A stretch of 64,000 nucleotides of DNA from Gemmatimonas sp. GTDB lineage: Bacteria; Gemmatimonadota; Gemmatimonadetes; Gemmatimonadales; Gemmatimonadaceae. Every line of letters starts with the position of its first letter. Positions within the stretch are counted from its first letter, which is position 1. A program made the translations under genes and the position numbers. Where the stretch lies: positions 62,001 to 126,000 of the forward strand of contig NZ_JAPZSK010000006.1 of the NCBI RefSeq assembly GCF_027531815.1, read 5' to 3'. The notes beneath the pieces are model-generated. The model saw nothing but the letters and a program-made list of their open reading frames with translations, searched no databases and was not told where the DNA came from. Positions 9,013 to 20,056 of this stretch are shown here, piece by piece.

Positions 9013-9969
9013 ATGCGCCTCGTGTGGCGGCGCCTGATGCAGAGCGTGCCGTTGCTGCTGATGATTTCGGCGCTCGTGTTCTTTCTCATGCGGGCAGTGC
9101 CCGGTGGCCCGCTCGCGGCCTACCTCGAAAACCCGAACGTCCGCCCCGAGGACCTCGAGCGTCTGCGCGTGGCCATGGGGCTCGACGCGCCGCTGGGTGT
9201 GCAGTATCTGCGCTGGCTCGCCGCCTTCGTGCGCGGCGACTGGGGGTACAGCTACGCCGACGGCCGCCCCGTGCTGGATCGTGTCCTCGAGCGCATGCCG
9301 GCGACCCTGGAACTGGTGCTGAGCTCCACGGTGCTGGCGCTGTGCCTGGCGCTCCCCGCAGGCATGCTGGCCGCCACGCGCGTGCGCGCCGACCGGTTTA
9401 CCCGCCTGCTCACCACCGCCGGCGTCTCGCTGCCGGTTTTCTGGTTGGGGCTGGTGCTGCAGCTGCTGCTGTCCATCCACCTGGGGTGGTTGCCCTCGTC
9501 GGGGCGACAGTCGTTCGGCAACAGCAGCGTGGCAGACCGTGTGGCACACCTGGTCCTGCCGGCGCTGGTGCTGGCCGCCGTGCAGGGCGCGGCGTGGACG
9601 CGGTATCTGCGCCGCGCATTGCGCGACACGCTGGCCCTGCCCTTCCTGCGCGCGGCCCGACTGCGCGGCCTGTCGGAGTCCCGTGTCCTATGGCGCCATG
9701 CGCTGCCGAATGCAGTCGGCCCCTTCGTGACCGTGGTGCTCCTCGATGCAGCCATGCTCGCGTCGGGGGCCGTGGTCACGGAAAGCGTCTTCGCCTGGCC
9801 CGGCGTGGGCAGCCTCTTCACCGAGGCGCTCGTGAAGCGTGACTACCCCGTGCTCATGGCCTTCCTCATGCTGGCCGCGACCGCCGTGGTGGTGCTCAAC
9901 CTGCTCGCCGATCTGCTCGTGCAGCGCCTCGACCCACGTACGGGAGCGCGCTCGTGGGAGCGTACATGA
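9013..9969 (+). CDS. ABC transporter permease, DppB/OppB family
   Basis: 318 aa with about six membrane helices. It carries the BPD_transp_1 EAA loop (RAARLRGLSESRVLWRHALP) that docks to the ATPase, and N-terminal DppB features (RAVPGGP, then GLDAPLGVQYLRWL and GDWGYSY). The start is ATG at 9013, preceded directly by an in-frame GTG at 9010 that is an alternative. It overlaps the second permease by 4 bp (ATGA). It forms the channel with the next gene. Confidence 0.95.
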   Translation: MRLVWRRLMQSVPLLLMISALVFFLMRAVPGGPLAAYLENPNVRPEDLERLRVAMGLDAPLGVQYLRWLAAFVRGDWGYSYADGRPVLDRVLERMPATLELVLSSTVLALCLALPAGMLAATRVRADRFTRLLTTAGVSLPVFWLGLVLQLLLSIHLGWLPSSGRQSFGNSSVADRVAHLVLPALVLAAVQGAAWTRYLRRALRDTLALPFLRAARLRGLSESRVLWRHALPNAVGPFVTVVLLDAAMLASGAVVTESVFAWPGVGSLFTEALVKRDYPVLMAFLMLAATAVVVLNLLADLLVQRLDPRTGARSWERT

Positions 9970-10790
9970 CCAGGCACACGCCGGCGGTCTGGCCGTGGCG
10001 GTGGTCGCCTGCCCTGCTCGTGCTGGCCACGCTCGTGCTGTGTGCCGCTGCCGCGCCGCTCATTGCCCCGTACGCCCCCGACGCGCTCGACCTGGCCAAC
10101 CGCCGGGCCGCCCCGTCGGCAGCACACTGGTTCGGCACCGATGAACTGGGGCGCGATGTGCTCACGCGGGTCCTGAGCGGCGCGCGGGTATCGCTGGCCA
10201 TTGGCCTGCTCTCGGCGCTCGCGAGCGCGGGGCTGGGGACGGTGATTGGCAGCGCGGCCGGCATGATGGGACGGTGGGCCGATGACCTGCTCATGCGCGC
10301 CACCGACGCCATGCTCTCCATTCCGCGGCTACCGTTGCTCATGCTCGCCGCGGCGATCGTGCAACCCACGGTGCCGCTGCTCATCGGGCTGGTGGCGCTC
10401 AGCGGGTGGATGGAAACGGCGCGGGTGGTGCGGGCGGATGTGCAGTCACTGGTCGCGCGCGACTTCGTGCAGGCGGCGCGAGCAGTCGGCGCCGCACCGT
10501 TTCGTGTGTGGCGCCGCCATCTGTTGCCGGCCGTCGTGCCCACGCTGTCCGTGGCCACCACGCTCGCCATCGGGCGCGCAATCCTGCTCGAGAGTACGTT
10601 GAGCTTCTTCGGCGTGGGCGTGCAGCCCCCGACCGCCAGCTGGGGCAACATGCTCTATCAGGCGCAGAGTACGATGAGCTCCGAACCCTGGCTCGCCATC
10701 TTTCCCGGGCTCTTCATCTTCATCACCGTGCTGGCGTGCAATGCCGTAGGCGATGCCCTCGGCCACACGCCACTCCGCTCCAGCCCCTGA
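9966..10790 (+). CDS. ABC transporter permease, DppC/OppC family
   Basis: 274 aa with about five or six membrane helices. Typical DppC features are the HWFGTDELGRDVLTRVL motif near residue 45 and the EAA loop (QAARAVGAAPFRVWRRHLLP). The ATG at 9966 overlaps the upstream stop (ATGA); a GTG at 9954 is in frame as an alternative start. No ATP-binding subunit is encoded in this operon, so the transporter must borrow an ATPase encoded elsewhere. Confidence 0.95.
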   Translation: MTRHTPAVWPWRWSPALLVLATLVLCAAAAPLIAPYAPDALDLANRRAAPSAAHWFGTDELGRDVLTRVLSGARVSLAIGLLSALASAGLGTVIGSAAGMMGRWADDLLMRATDAMLSIPRLPLLMLAAAIVQPTVPLLIGLVALSGWMETARVVRADVQSLVARDFVQAARAVGAAPFRVWRRHLLPAVVPTLSVATTLAIGRAILLESTLSFFGVGVQPPTASWGNMLYQAQSTMSSEPWLAIFPGLFIFITVLACNAVGDALGHTPLRSSP

Positions 10791-10794
10791 CGTC

Positions 10795-11775
10795 ATGACT
10801 GCCACGCCAGCACCCGCCGCCCTCTTGCTCCCGCTCCCGTTCGTGCCTCGGCGCGTGGTCATCGGCGCCAGTGCGCACGCCGACCTTGCGGCGATGATTC
10901 GCGCGGCGCGCCCGGAGCTTGAGGTGCGCGGTGCGCCGTTCATGGAGATCACGGCCGCCGATCTCGCCTGGGCCGACACGTACATCGGCTTTCGCCGACC
11001 ACCGGCTGCCCACGACATGGGGGCGGTGCAGTGGGTCCACAGCACCGGCGCGGGGGTTGACGGCTGGTTGGGTCAGGGGCTCGATGCGGGCATCCTGCTC
11101 ACGCGTTCGCCGGAATCGTTTGGGCCAATGATTGCCGAGTGGGCCGTGGCGCGCGTGTTTGCGGTGCAGCAGCAGCTGGTCTCGCTCATGGACGCACAGC
11201 GTGAGCAGCGGTGGGCGCCGCGGGACATCGCCCGTGTGGCCGGTACCCGCGCGCTGCTGGTGGGCACTGGTGACATCGGCTCGCACATCGCGGCGGCGTT
11301 CACCGCGCTGGGGATCACCGTAACCGGTGTGTCGCGCACCGGGCAGGCCACGCACCCGGCGTTCCGTGCCGTGTACACGGTGGACAGGCTGGCCGACCTC
11401 GTGGCCGACGCGGATTGGATCGTGCTGTCGGTGCCGGACACCCCGGTGTCGCGCGGGCTGGTGTCGCGTGCAGTACTCGAGCGCTGCCGTGGTGCGGTGC
11501 TGCTCAATGCCGGACGCGGCGCGGTCGTGGACGAAGCCGCGCTTCCCGACGCGCTCGACAACGGCTGGCTGCGGGCGGCGGCCCTCGACGTGTTCGTAAC
11601 CGAGCCCCTGCCGTCTACATCACCGCTCTGGGGTCATCCGCGTGTGCTGATCTCGCCGCACATTTCGGGACTCACCACGGTGGCCGGCGCCGCCGAGGGG
11701 TTTCTGGCGTGCGCGGAGAGCCTCGGGCGCGGCGTGTGGCCCACCTGGGTGGTGGACCGCGCCCGAGGCTACTGA
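10795..11775 (+). CDS. D-2-hydroxyacid dehydrogenase family protein
   Basis: 326 aa, NAD-dependent. The nucleotide-binding motif GTGDIG is at 157-162, followed by the family segments LNAGRGAVVDEAAL, ALDVFVTEPLP and the catalytic-histidine motif SPHISG. It resembles the glyoxylate/hydroxypyruvate-reductase-like group with a shortened N-terminal catalytic half. It starts 4 bp after the permease stop and ends the operon. It converges with the TPR gene on the other strand with only 10 bp between them. Confidence 0.92.
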   Translation: MTATPAPAALLLPLPFVPRRVVIGASAHADLAAMIRAARPELEVRGAPFMEITAADLAWADTYIGFRRPPAAHDMGAVQWVHSTGAGVDGWLGQGLDAGILLTRSPESFGPMIAEWAVARVFAVQQQLVSLMDAQREQRWAPRDIARVAGTRALLVGTGDIGSHIAAAFTALGITVTGVSRTGQATHPAFRAVYTVDRLADLVADADWIVLSVPDTPVSRGLVSRAVLERCRGAVLLNAGRGAVVDEAALPDALDNGWLRAAALDVFVTEPLPSTSPLWGHPRVLISPHISGLTTVAGAAEGFLACAESLGRGVWPTWVVDRARGY

Positions 11776-11785
11776 TCGCCGGGGC

Positions 11786-12835
11786 TCAGCGTCTGAGCGT
11801 GGCGCCACCGGGGAGTCGGGCCAGTTCGACCTCGGCGGCAATGGTGCCGAACGCGCCCCACTGACCTCCCGCGACGATGCGCCGCCAGAGGGCTTCGGCC
11901 TCGGCGCGCCGCCCGTTGTACCAGTGCCAGTTGGCCACGCCGTATGCTGCCGAGGCATCCTGCACCGACAGTTCGCCGGTGGGCGACGCCGTAAGCACGG
12001 AGTCGGCGGGGAGCAGCCCCTTGTAGAGCAGCATGAGCTTGTGATATGCCTGATTCTCGACGATGCGCATGTCGCGGCGCATGGGCTGCAGCACCCGGGC
12101 CGCTTCCGCGTTCCGCCCCGCGCGACGCAATGACATGTAGAGCCAATGCGCCATGGACACCCGGCGATCGTCGTTGGTGGCCGCGTTCACTTCACGCTGC
12201 GCCACCTCGGCGGCCTCTCCCCAGCTGCCGTTCAAATAGTAGGCAAGCGCCAGATGGTAGCCGATGTTGGACTTGAGCGTACCGATGGGGGTGTTGGCCG
12301 CATTCGGCTGTCCATCGGGCTCGACCTCGTCGGGCTTGTCACGCGTGAGTTGATCGGCCCGCTTGAGGTCCCGAATGGCGGCGTCGAAATCACGCACGGA
12401 AATCCAGCGGTGTCCGCGATGGCGCAGCAGCCACGGATTGTCGGGGTACCGCGCGAGCCCGCGCGTGTAGATCTCGATCGACTGCCGCAGCTGGCCCAGG
12501 TAACCGAGGCGGCGTGCGTACCAGATGATGGAGTCGAGGTTGGTGGGGGCCGCCACATACGCACGCCGCGCCTCGGCCAGCTGGCGCTCGTAGCGCGCCC
12601 GCACGTTTGGGGCGAGCGGGAAGTCGCGTAGCGTATCACCGAGCAGGGAAAGGGCCTGCAAGCGCGGTGTGGCTGGAGGGCGGCTGTTGGCCGCCGCGGT
12701 GGCCGGCGTACCACCGGGGGTCGCCTGGGCCTGCACGTTAGTGAACGGGGTGCCCGCGAGCAGGATCATGGCACCCGCGAACGCGCCCTCTATGGCGCGG
12801 CGCAGGTTCTGGACTGCTGTGCATGAGGATGTCAT
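11786..12835 (-). CDS. Secreted tetratricopeptide-repeat protein
   Basis: 349 aa. The N-terminus (RRAIEGAFAGAMILLAGTP, ending VQAQA) looks like a Sec signal peptide. The rest is helical repeats with TPR character (Leu/Ala/Tyr spacing in YLGQLRQSIEIYTRGLARYPDNPWLL and in YHLALAYYLNGSWGEAAEV). It is likely a periplasmic scaffold with no enzymatic motif. It lies 62 bp after tadA on the same strand. The function is unknown. Confidence 0.82.
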   Translation of the reverse strand: MTSSCTAVQNLRRAIEGAFAGAMILLAGTPFTNVQAQATPGGTPATAAANSRPPATPRLQALSLLGDTLRDFPLAPNVRARYERQLAEARRAYVAAPTNLDSIIWYARRLGYLGQLRQSIEIYTRGLARYPDNPWLLRHRGHRWISVRDFDAAIRDLKRADQLTRDKPDEVEPDGQPNAANTPIGTLKSNIGYHLALAYYLNGSWGEAAEVAQREVNAATNDDRRVSMAHWLYMSLRRAGRNAEAARVLQPMRRDMRIVENQAYHKLMLLYKGLLPADSVLTASPTGELSVQDASAAYGVANWHWYNGRRAEAEALWRRIVAGGQWGAFGTIAAEVELARLPGGATLRR

Positions 12836-12897
12836 GCGTTGAAAGTGCCGCGCGACGCGCCGATGGGCAAAGGGGCCGCCGTCGCGGGGGGGAGACG

Positions 12898-13389
12898 TCA
12901 GCGGCGCCGAGCGAAGAACTCCTGCAGCAAGGCGGCGCTTTCCTGCTCCAGCACGCCGCCTCGCACCTGGGGCCGATGATTGAGGCGCGGGTGGCGGACG
13001 AGATCACCCACGCTGCCGCACATGCCGGCCTTCTCGTCCCAGGCGCCAAAGACCAGCGCGCCCACGCGCGCCAGCACGATGGCACCGGCGCACATGGCGC
13101 AGGGTTCCAGCGTCACCACCAGGGTACAGTCACCAAGCGCGCGATCGCCCAGCGCACGGGCCGCATCGCGCAAGGCCAGCAGCTCGGCGTGCGACGTGGC
13201 GTCGGCATCGCGGCGCATGCGATTCTGGGCGCGGCTGAGGACGTTGCCGGTGGCCGTGTCCAGCACCACCGCGCCGACCGGCACCTCATTGGCCGCGGCC
13301 GCAGCGCGCGCTTCCTGCAGCGCCTCGTGCATGGCCGCCTGCAGCACCGGGGGCACCGGCACCTGCGACGTCACCGTCGCGGCACCCAT
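12898..13389 (-). CDS. tadA: tRNA adenosine(34) deaminase TadA
   Basis: 163 aa. It converts the wobble adenosine of tRNA-Arg(ACG) to inosine. Cytidine/deoxycytidylate deaminase zinc motifs are present: HAE at 67-69, whose Glu is the proton shuttle, and PCAMC at 96-100. The ATG at 13389 gives a normal TadA length and overlaps the end of the upstream lipoprotein gene by 19 bp, which indicates coupling. Confidence 0.96.
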   Translation of the reverse strand: MGAATVTSQVPVPPVLQAAMHEALQEARAAAAANEVPVGAVVLDTATGNVLSRAQNRMRRDADATSHAELLALRDAARALGDRALGDCTLVVTLEPCAMCAGAIVLARVGALVFGAWDEKAGMCGSVGDLVRHPRLNHRPQVRGGVLEQESAALLQEFFARRR

Positions 13390-14408
13390 CCGTAGTGCCG
13401 TTCCAGATAGACGAGCAGCGCATCGACGAGCGAGCGGGCAAACGCCCCGCGACTGGCGGCGGTGTCGCGAATACCCGGGAAATGGCACTCGATCTGAATG
13501 GCGTCCACGGCGGAACCGTTGCGGGAACCGTGGCGCCCGGTGTTGTAACCGCCGTCGAAAAACTCCTGCCCGACCAGCGGCGCGGGATCGCTTGGCGAGG
13601 GCACGGACGGAACGCCGCGCGTGCCCAGCAGTCCGCCAAGGCTGAACGGCCCGCGCAGCAAGGCCACCCCGCGATCTGACAGGCTTCGGGTACCGGACGC
13701 GGCGCGCGCGATACTGCTGCTGTTCATGACGCCCGCGGCCTGCAGCGCGGCATCACTCTGTCGCAAGGTGGCGGCGGAGAGCAGATACCCCAGTTCCAGT
13801 CGCGGTACGGCGTGGCCATGGCCGTGCAGGTCGATGAGGAGGCCGTGGCCTCCGTTCGCGGCGACCCGCTGCCGCGCGGAATCGATGGCCGAGTGCAGCC
13901 ACAGCCAAGTGGTATCGAGGGCGCGTGTGCCACCCGTAGCCTCATCGCGATCACGATTGGCGTCGAACTTCCGCCGATGCAGGCGATTGACCACCAGGTG
14001 CAACCGGGCACCGGTACGGACCTGAAACGTGTCGGCGATCGCGCGCGCGAGTTCCTGGGTGTTGGCATCGGTGACGGTGACGCAGCCGCTGCAGCTGCGA
14101 TCGGGAACACCGGCTGGCTGCAGGGCCCCACCGTGCGGCGCCACCAGCACGAGCGGGGCATCCCCGGGGGTGTACTCCACGAACTCCGACCGGTCGGTGT
14201 ACATCTGCCCGACCACCAGCGGCCCCAGCGGCCCCGTGGGCTGCGGCGGGGTCAGCGGTGGCGTGGGGCCAGGACCTGTGGGTGCGGGCACGGCCGACGG
14301 TGCCGACTCGCCTCCGCAAGCGGCCAGCAGCAGGCACAGCGCCGCCGCAAGGCGGCGCCGGCCAGTCCGTGCCACCGAAAGCCACAAGACATCATGGGCA
14401 CTCGTCAT
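13371..14408 (-). CDS. N-formylglutamate amidohydrolase-like lipoprotein
   Basis: 345 aa. A lipobox (ALCLLLAACGG) follows RRRLAAA, so it should be membrane-anchored. A Pro-rich linker leads to a domain resembling the N-formylglutamate amidohydrolase (FGase) fold: LVAPHGG, NRLHRRKFDANRDRDEA, LLIDLHGHGH and IECHFPGIRD, with conserved His, Asp and Glu that could bind zinc. Classical FGases of histidine degradation are cytoplasmic, so an exported version probably acts on a different N-acyl or wall-derived substrate. The start is 10 bp after the clpB stop. Confidence 0.8.
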   Translation of the reverse strand: MTSAHDVLWLSVARTGRRRLAAALCLLLAACGGESAPSAVPAPTGPGPTPPLTPPQPTGPLGPLVVGQMYTDRSEFVEYTPGDAPLVLVAPHGGALQPAGVPDRSCSGCVTVTDANTQELARAIADTFQVRTGARLHLVVNRLHRRKFDANRDRDEATGGTRALDTTWLWLHSAIDSARQRVAANGGHGLLIDLHGHGHAVPRLELGYLLSAATLRQSDAALQAAGVMNSSSIARAASGTRSLSDRGVALLRGPFSLGGLLGTRGVPSVPSPSDPAPLVGQEFFDGGYNTGRHGSRNGSAVDAIQIECHFPGIRDTAASRGAFARSLVDALLVYLERHYGWVPRR

Positions 14409-14418
14409 GCCCTGCAAA

Positions 14419-17040
<2,622 letters not shown>

Positions 17041-17194
17041 GCCGTCACGAGAGGCAATGAGGATGCCGGATGCGGACTGCCTTATCTGCAGGGAGCATGA
17101 GGCAGGAAGCCGGGAGCAGGGAACAGGCGTGTGACAATACTGCAGCCTGATGGCAATGTGGCGGAATCGCACCGCGAACGGCGACATAAAAAGA

Positions 17195-17222
17195 GCGCCC
17201 CGGGTCCGCTCACCCGGGGCGC
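17195..17222 (-). terminator. Rho-independent terminator between the FlgD-like gene and clpB
   Basis: A perfect 11-bp stem (GCGCCCCGGGT/ACCCGGGGCGC) has a 6-nt loop. Read leftward it is followed by TCTTTTTATG, a real U-tract. It lies 47 bp after the stop of the gene ending at 17270 and isolates clpB from it. Confidence 0.88.
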
Positions 17223-17269
17223 TTCTTCACCTGGTACATCGGGTCTCGTGGTGCTCGACCGGCAACAGC

Positions 17270-17725
17270 TTACTTCACCACGATCATCTTCTTCACCAGC
17301 GGCACGCCATCCACCTCGAGGCGATACAGATACACGCCTGAGGCGGCCTCCCGCCCGGTTGCTTGGACTTTGCCATCCCAATAGGCGACGTAATCACCAC
17401 ATGGGACCGCGATTTTTTCCAGCGGTTGACCACCGGCCACTCCGCTTGTTCCGCCCTGCAACACCGGGGTCGCCACCACGTCCGACAGGACGTTGTAAAT
17501 CTTGAGGCTGACCCGGTACTGCCTTCCAGGCTGCGAACAGGTGGGCGCATCGCCCACGCTAAACGGAATGCGAGTTTCCGGATTGAAGGGATTCGGGTAG
17601 TTCTGCCCGAGGCTCGCTCCGGCGCGGCGTTCCCTCCCGTCTTGCGACGGTTGAGCCTCCGCGACTCGTGGCATGAACACGCTGAGAGCGAGCACCAGAC
17701 CCAGTGCTCCCCACAAACGTTTCAT
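17270..17725 (-). CDS. Small secreted protein with a FlgD-like/C-terminal sorting-type domain
   Basis: 151 aa. A signal peptide (MKRLWGALGLVLALSVFMP, ending AEA) is followed by one domain with the motif NYPNPFNPETRIPF and an end reading GVYLYRLEVDGVPLVKKMIVVK-like strands. This is the FlgD-Ig/type A sorting-domain pattern usually found at the C-terminus of large secreted proteins. Here it stands almost alone. Cys residues in DAPTC and VPCGDY may form a disulfide. It may be a self-contained surface module or the remnant of a larger protein. A terminator follows. Confidence 0.8.
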   Translation of the reverse strand: MKRLWGALGLVLALSVFMPRVAEAQPSQDGRERRAGASLGQNYPNPFNPETRIPFSVGDAPTCSQPGRQYRVSLKIYNVLSDVVATPVLQGGTSGVAGGQPLEKIAVPCGDYVAYWDGKVQATGREAASGVYLYRLEVDGVPLVKKMIVVK

Positions 17726-17943
17726 GGTGCTTCTCCGACTGACGAATCAGGTTCTGAGTCGACGTCTCCTTTAAGGGTGAGAAACTTGGATTCGGGAATC
17801 GAATCCACTGTAAAGCTTAGGACGCACACCCCCGCCCGTCAAGCAACATTCCGGGCATCGCGTCGCCCCGTAACCGCCATAATCGCGGCGACAACGCTAC
17901 AAGAAATTTTGCATCAACCAGTTAGAACAACAGACCTCATGTG

Positions 17944-18720
17944 CTACTTGATGTGCGACTTGATGCTGCCGTCCCACTGCCCCTGTTCCCAGACCTGATA
18001 GGCCTTGAGCGGCCGCCGCTCCGGCACATGCTCCAGGAGAAACTCCCGCAGAAGACGCTGGTGCGCCCGTGCAGCACTGGCGTCGAGGGGCACGGGATGC
18101 CCGCCGAGCCACGCCTCGAGCGCCGCCCGGGCGTCGGGGGGAAGCAACCGCCCCCCGGGTGTGCGCCGCGCACAGGTGGCACATAGCGTGCCCCCGGCCA
18201 TCACCGAAAATCGCGCCGTGAGCGGAGCCTCGACCGGGGCGTGGCACTCCGCGCAGTGCCCCACGCTGGGGCGAAACCCCACCTCGGCCACCAACCGCCA
18301 GAGCACGCCCACGGTCACGGTGACCGTGTCGTGCGGGGCCGCCATTGCGAGCTGATCGAGCCCCTCCACGAGCGTTCCGTACGCCACCGGCGCCGCCTCC
18401 TCATGCACCAGCCGCAGGGCGCACTCGGCGATGGCGCTGGCCGCCGTGAAGCGACCGAGGTCGAGCGCCAGCGCCGGTCGCGCCGTCGTCACGTCGAAGC
18501 CATGGAGGGCGTGCAGGTCGCGCCCCGGCTTCGTCTGGATCTGCGCCTGCCCTTCGGCGAACAGGTCGACGGCGCTCCCGAACCGTTTCCGCGAGGAGCG
18601 CGCCCCGCGCGCCACCACCGACTGCACCCCGGCCTCCCGGGTCACCAGCCTCAGGATGCGGCTCGACTCCAGGTAATCGGCCACGTGCAGCACGATGGCG
18701 TCGGTTTGCAGCAGGGACAT
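17944..18720 (-). CDS. recO: DNA repair protein RecO
   Basis: 258 aa. The N-terminal OB fold (TDAIVLHVADYLESSRIL, then a basic stretch RGARSSRKRFG) and a C-terminal helical domain with a four-cysteine zinc site (HCAEC and LCATC) are diagnostic. RecO acts with RecF and RecR to load RecA on SSB-coated gaps. It is separated from the gene at 17725 by 218 bp in which nothing was recognised. Confidence 0.96.
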   Translation of the reverse strand: MSLLQTDAIVLHVADYLESSRILRLVTREAGVQSVVARGARSSRKRFGSAVDLFAEGQAQIQTKPGRDLHALHGFDVTTARPALALDLGRFTAASAIAECALRLVHEEAAPVAYGTLVEGLDQLAMAAPHDTVTVTVGVLWRLVAEVGFRPSVGHCAECHAPVEAPLTARFSVMAGGTLCATCARRTPGGRLLPPDARAALEAWLGGHPVPLDASAARAHQRLLREFLLEHVPERRPLKAYQVWEQGQWDGSIKSHIK

Positions 18721-18770
18721 GCAGCAACGTTAGCCACCCGGTGGGGCAATGGGCAGAACGGCCTGCCGGC

Positions 18771-19973
18771 TCAGCGCACGGCGAGATCCACGCCGCCCTG
18801 CCCGGCCGGTACCCGCCGAGTCTCCACCAGCGCCGGGGAGAAGACGATGAGCGAGGTGGCCGAACCGGCGCCATTGACGATGCAGTGCAGTCTGCCGAGG
18901 GCGTCGGCCTGTCCGCTGCCGCAGGTTACCGGGGTGCCGGCGGCGGTACGCAAGTCCAGCCATGGGGCGGTCCCCGTGGGCACAACGGAGAGGTCGTCCG
19001 CGCGCAGCTTGAGGATGCGGCTGGTGAAGGTGGAAAGGTTTTCCGAGAGACTCACATACAGGAATCCGTCGAGCCCGCGCTTGGTGCCGGCGCCGAAGGT
19101 CCCGGTCGGCATGGGGCGAATCGTTTGCACGCGACGCGCGGCCAGATCCACCTTGGCCACGGCGCCCGACGCGATGAGCGAGAACGGGAAGCTGGCGAAG
19201 TTGGCTTCCCCGCCGGCGCTCACATACGCCACCTGCCCGGCAAGGATCGCCGACGCCCCCGATCCACGAACCCCTGGCAGCGTGATGGTATCCCGAGTGC
19301 CGCCGGTCGCAGGAATGCGAATGAGCCGCACGTCGCCCTGCACCGCGTAATTCGTGCGACAGTTGCTGTTCGCATCCACTACCCAGGTGGCATTGTCGTA
19401 CTGGAACATGTCGGTGGGACAGAGCCCCGCATTGGCGATGCGCGCAATGGTGGGAGCGGCCGTACCGGCCACCGACACCAGCGCGATGGCGCTGGAATCA
19501 CGCAGCGCCGCCGCAATGAGGGCCTGCCCGTTGCTGCCGCGGAAGAGGCGTGCCCGCGAGGGATTGCTGCGCGGCGGCAGCTGTACGCGTCGGGCACTCA
19601 GGGCGCCGATGTCGACGATGTACAGCAGGTCGCCAGCACCGCGGCTCGAGACCGTGAGGACCGTATCGCGCTCGAGCGTGAAGCCGCCGGCGTCGAGCTC
19701 CGTTGGTGGGGCGAGCGGCAGCCGCGACGTCACCTGTCCGGTGTCACCAAGGAACGTGAGACCGGGCTGGATGAAGCCGTCGAGGACGACGATGCCGCGC
19801 GGGGGCTGCGGCGGAACGGCGATGGGGGTGGACTCTCCGCAGGCCGCCACGCCGAGCAGGGCGCTCAGAAGGGCGAGTTCCCGCAGACGGCCGAAACGAC
19901 GTGGTACGTGAAGCAGGCGTGGCGGACAGACGGTGCGCGCATGACGCGGAGGGACGGAGAAATGGGTCGGCAC
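18771..19973 (-). CDS. Beta-propeller-like lipoprotein beside the cobalamin receptor
   Basis: 400 aa. A lipobox (ALLSALLGVAAC, Cys45) follows a long basic N-terminus. The mature part has repeated short strand units (VSSRGAGDLLYIVDI, DGFLYVSLSENL, ADALGRLHCIVNG) like a six- or seven-bladed YncE-type propeller. The start is the only upstream initiator seen, GTG at 19973. It lies 83 bp downstream of the TonB receptor at the end of the riboswitch-controlled operon. That suggests a surface accessory for corrinoid capture; this is inferred from position only. Confidence 0.75.
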   Translation of the reverse strand: MPTHFSVPPRHARTVCPPRLLHVPRRFGRLRELALLSALLGVAACGESTPIAVPPQPPRGIVVLDGFIQPGLTFLGDTGQVTSRLPLAPPTELDAGGFTLERDTVLTVSSRGAGDLLYIVDIGALSARRVQLPPRSNPSRARLFRGSNGQALIAAALRDSSAIALVSVAGTAAPTIARIANAGLCPTDMFQYDNATWVVDANSNCRTNYAVQGDVRLIRIPATGGTRDTITLPGVRGSGASAILAGQVAYVSAGGEANFASFPFSLIASGAVAKVDLAARRVQTIRPMPTGTFGAGTKRGLDGFLYVSLSENLSTFTSRILKLRADDLSVVPTGTAPWLDLRTAAGTPVTCGSGQADALGRLHCIVNGAGSATSLIVFSPALVETRRVPAGQGGVDLAVR

Positions 19974-20056
19974 TAGAGTGATTCGGGGGGAGTGAACGGA
20001 TCGGTCCTACTGGCCAGTCGCAGTGTGCGTAACCACACCGCGAACGTCGCCGCGCG

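Noticed and set aside
17041-17194. CIRCE/HrcA heat-shock operator before clpB
   Set aside because: No TTAGCACTC-N9-GAGTGCTAA-like inverted repeat could be found in the leader.
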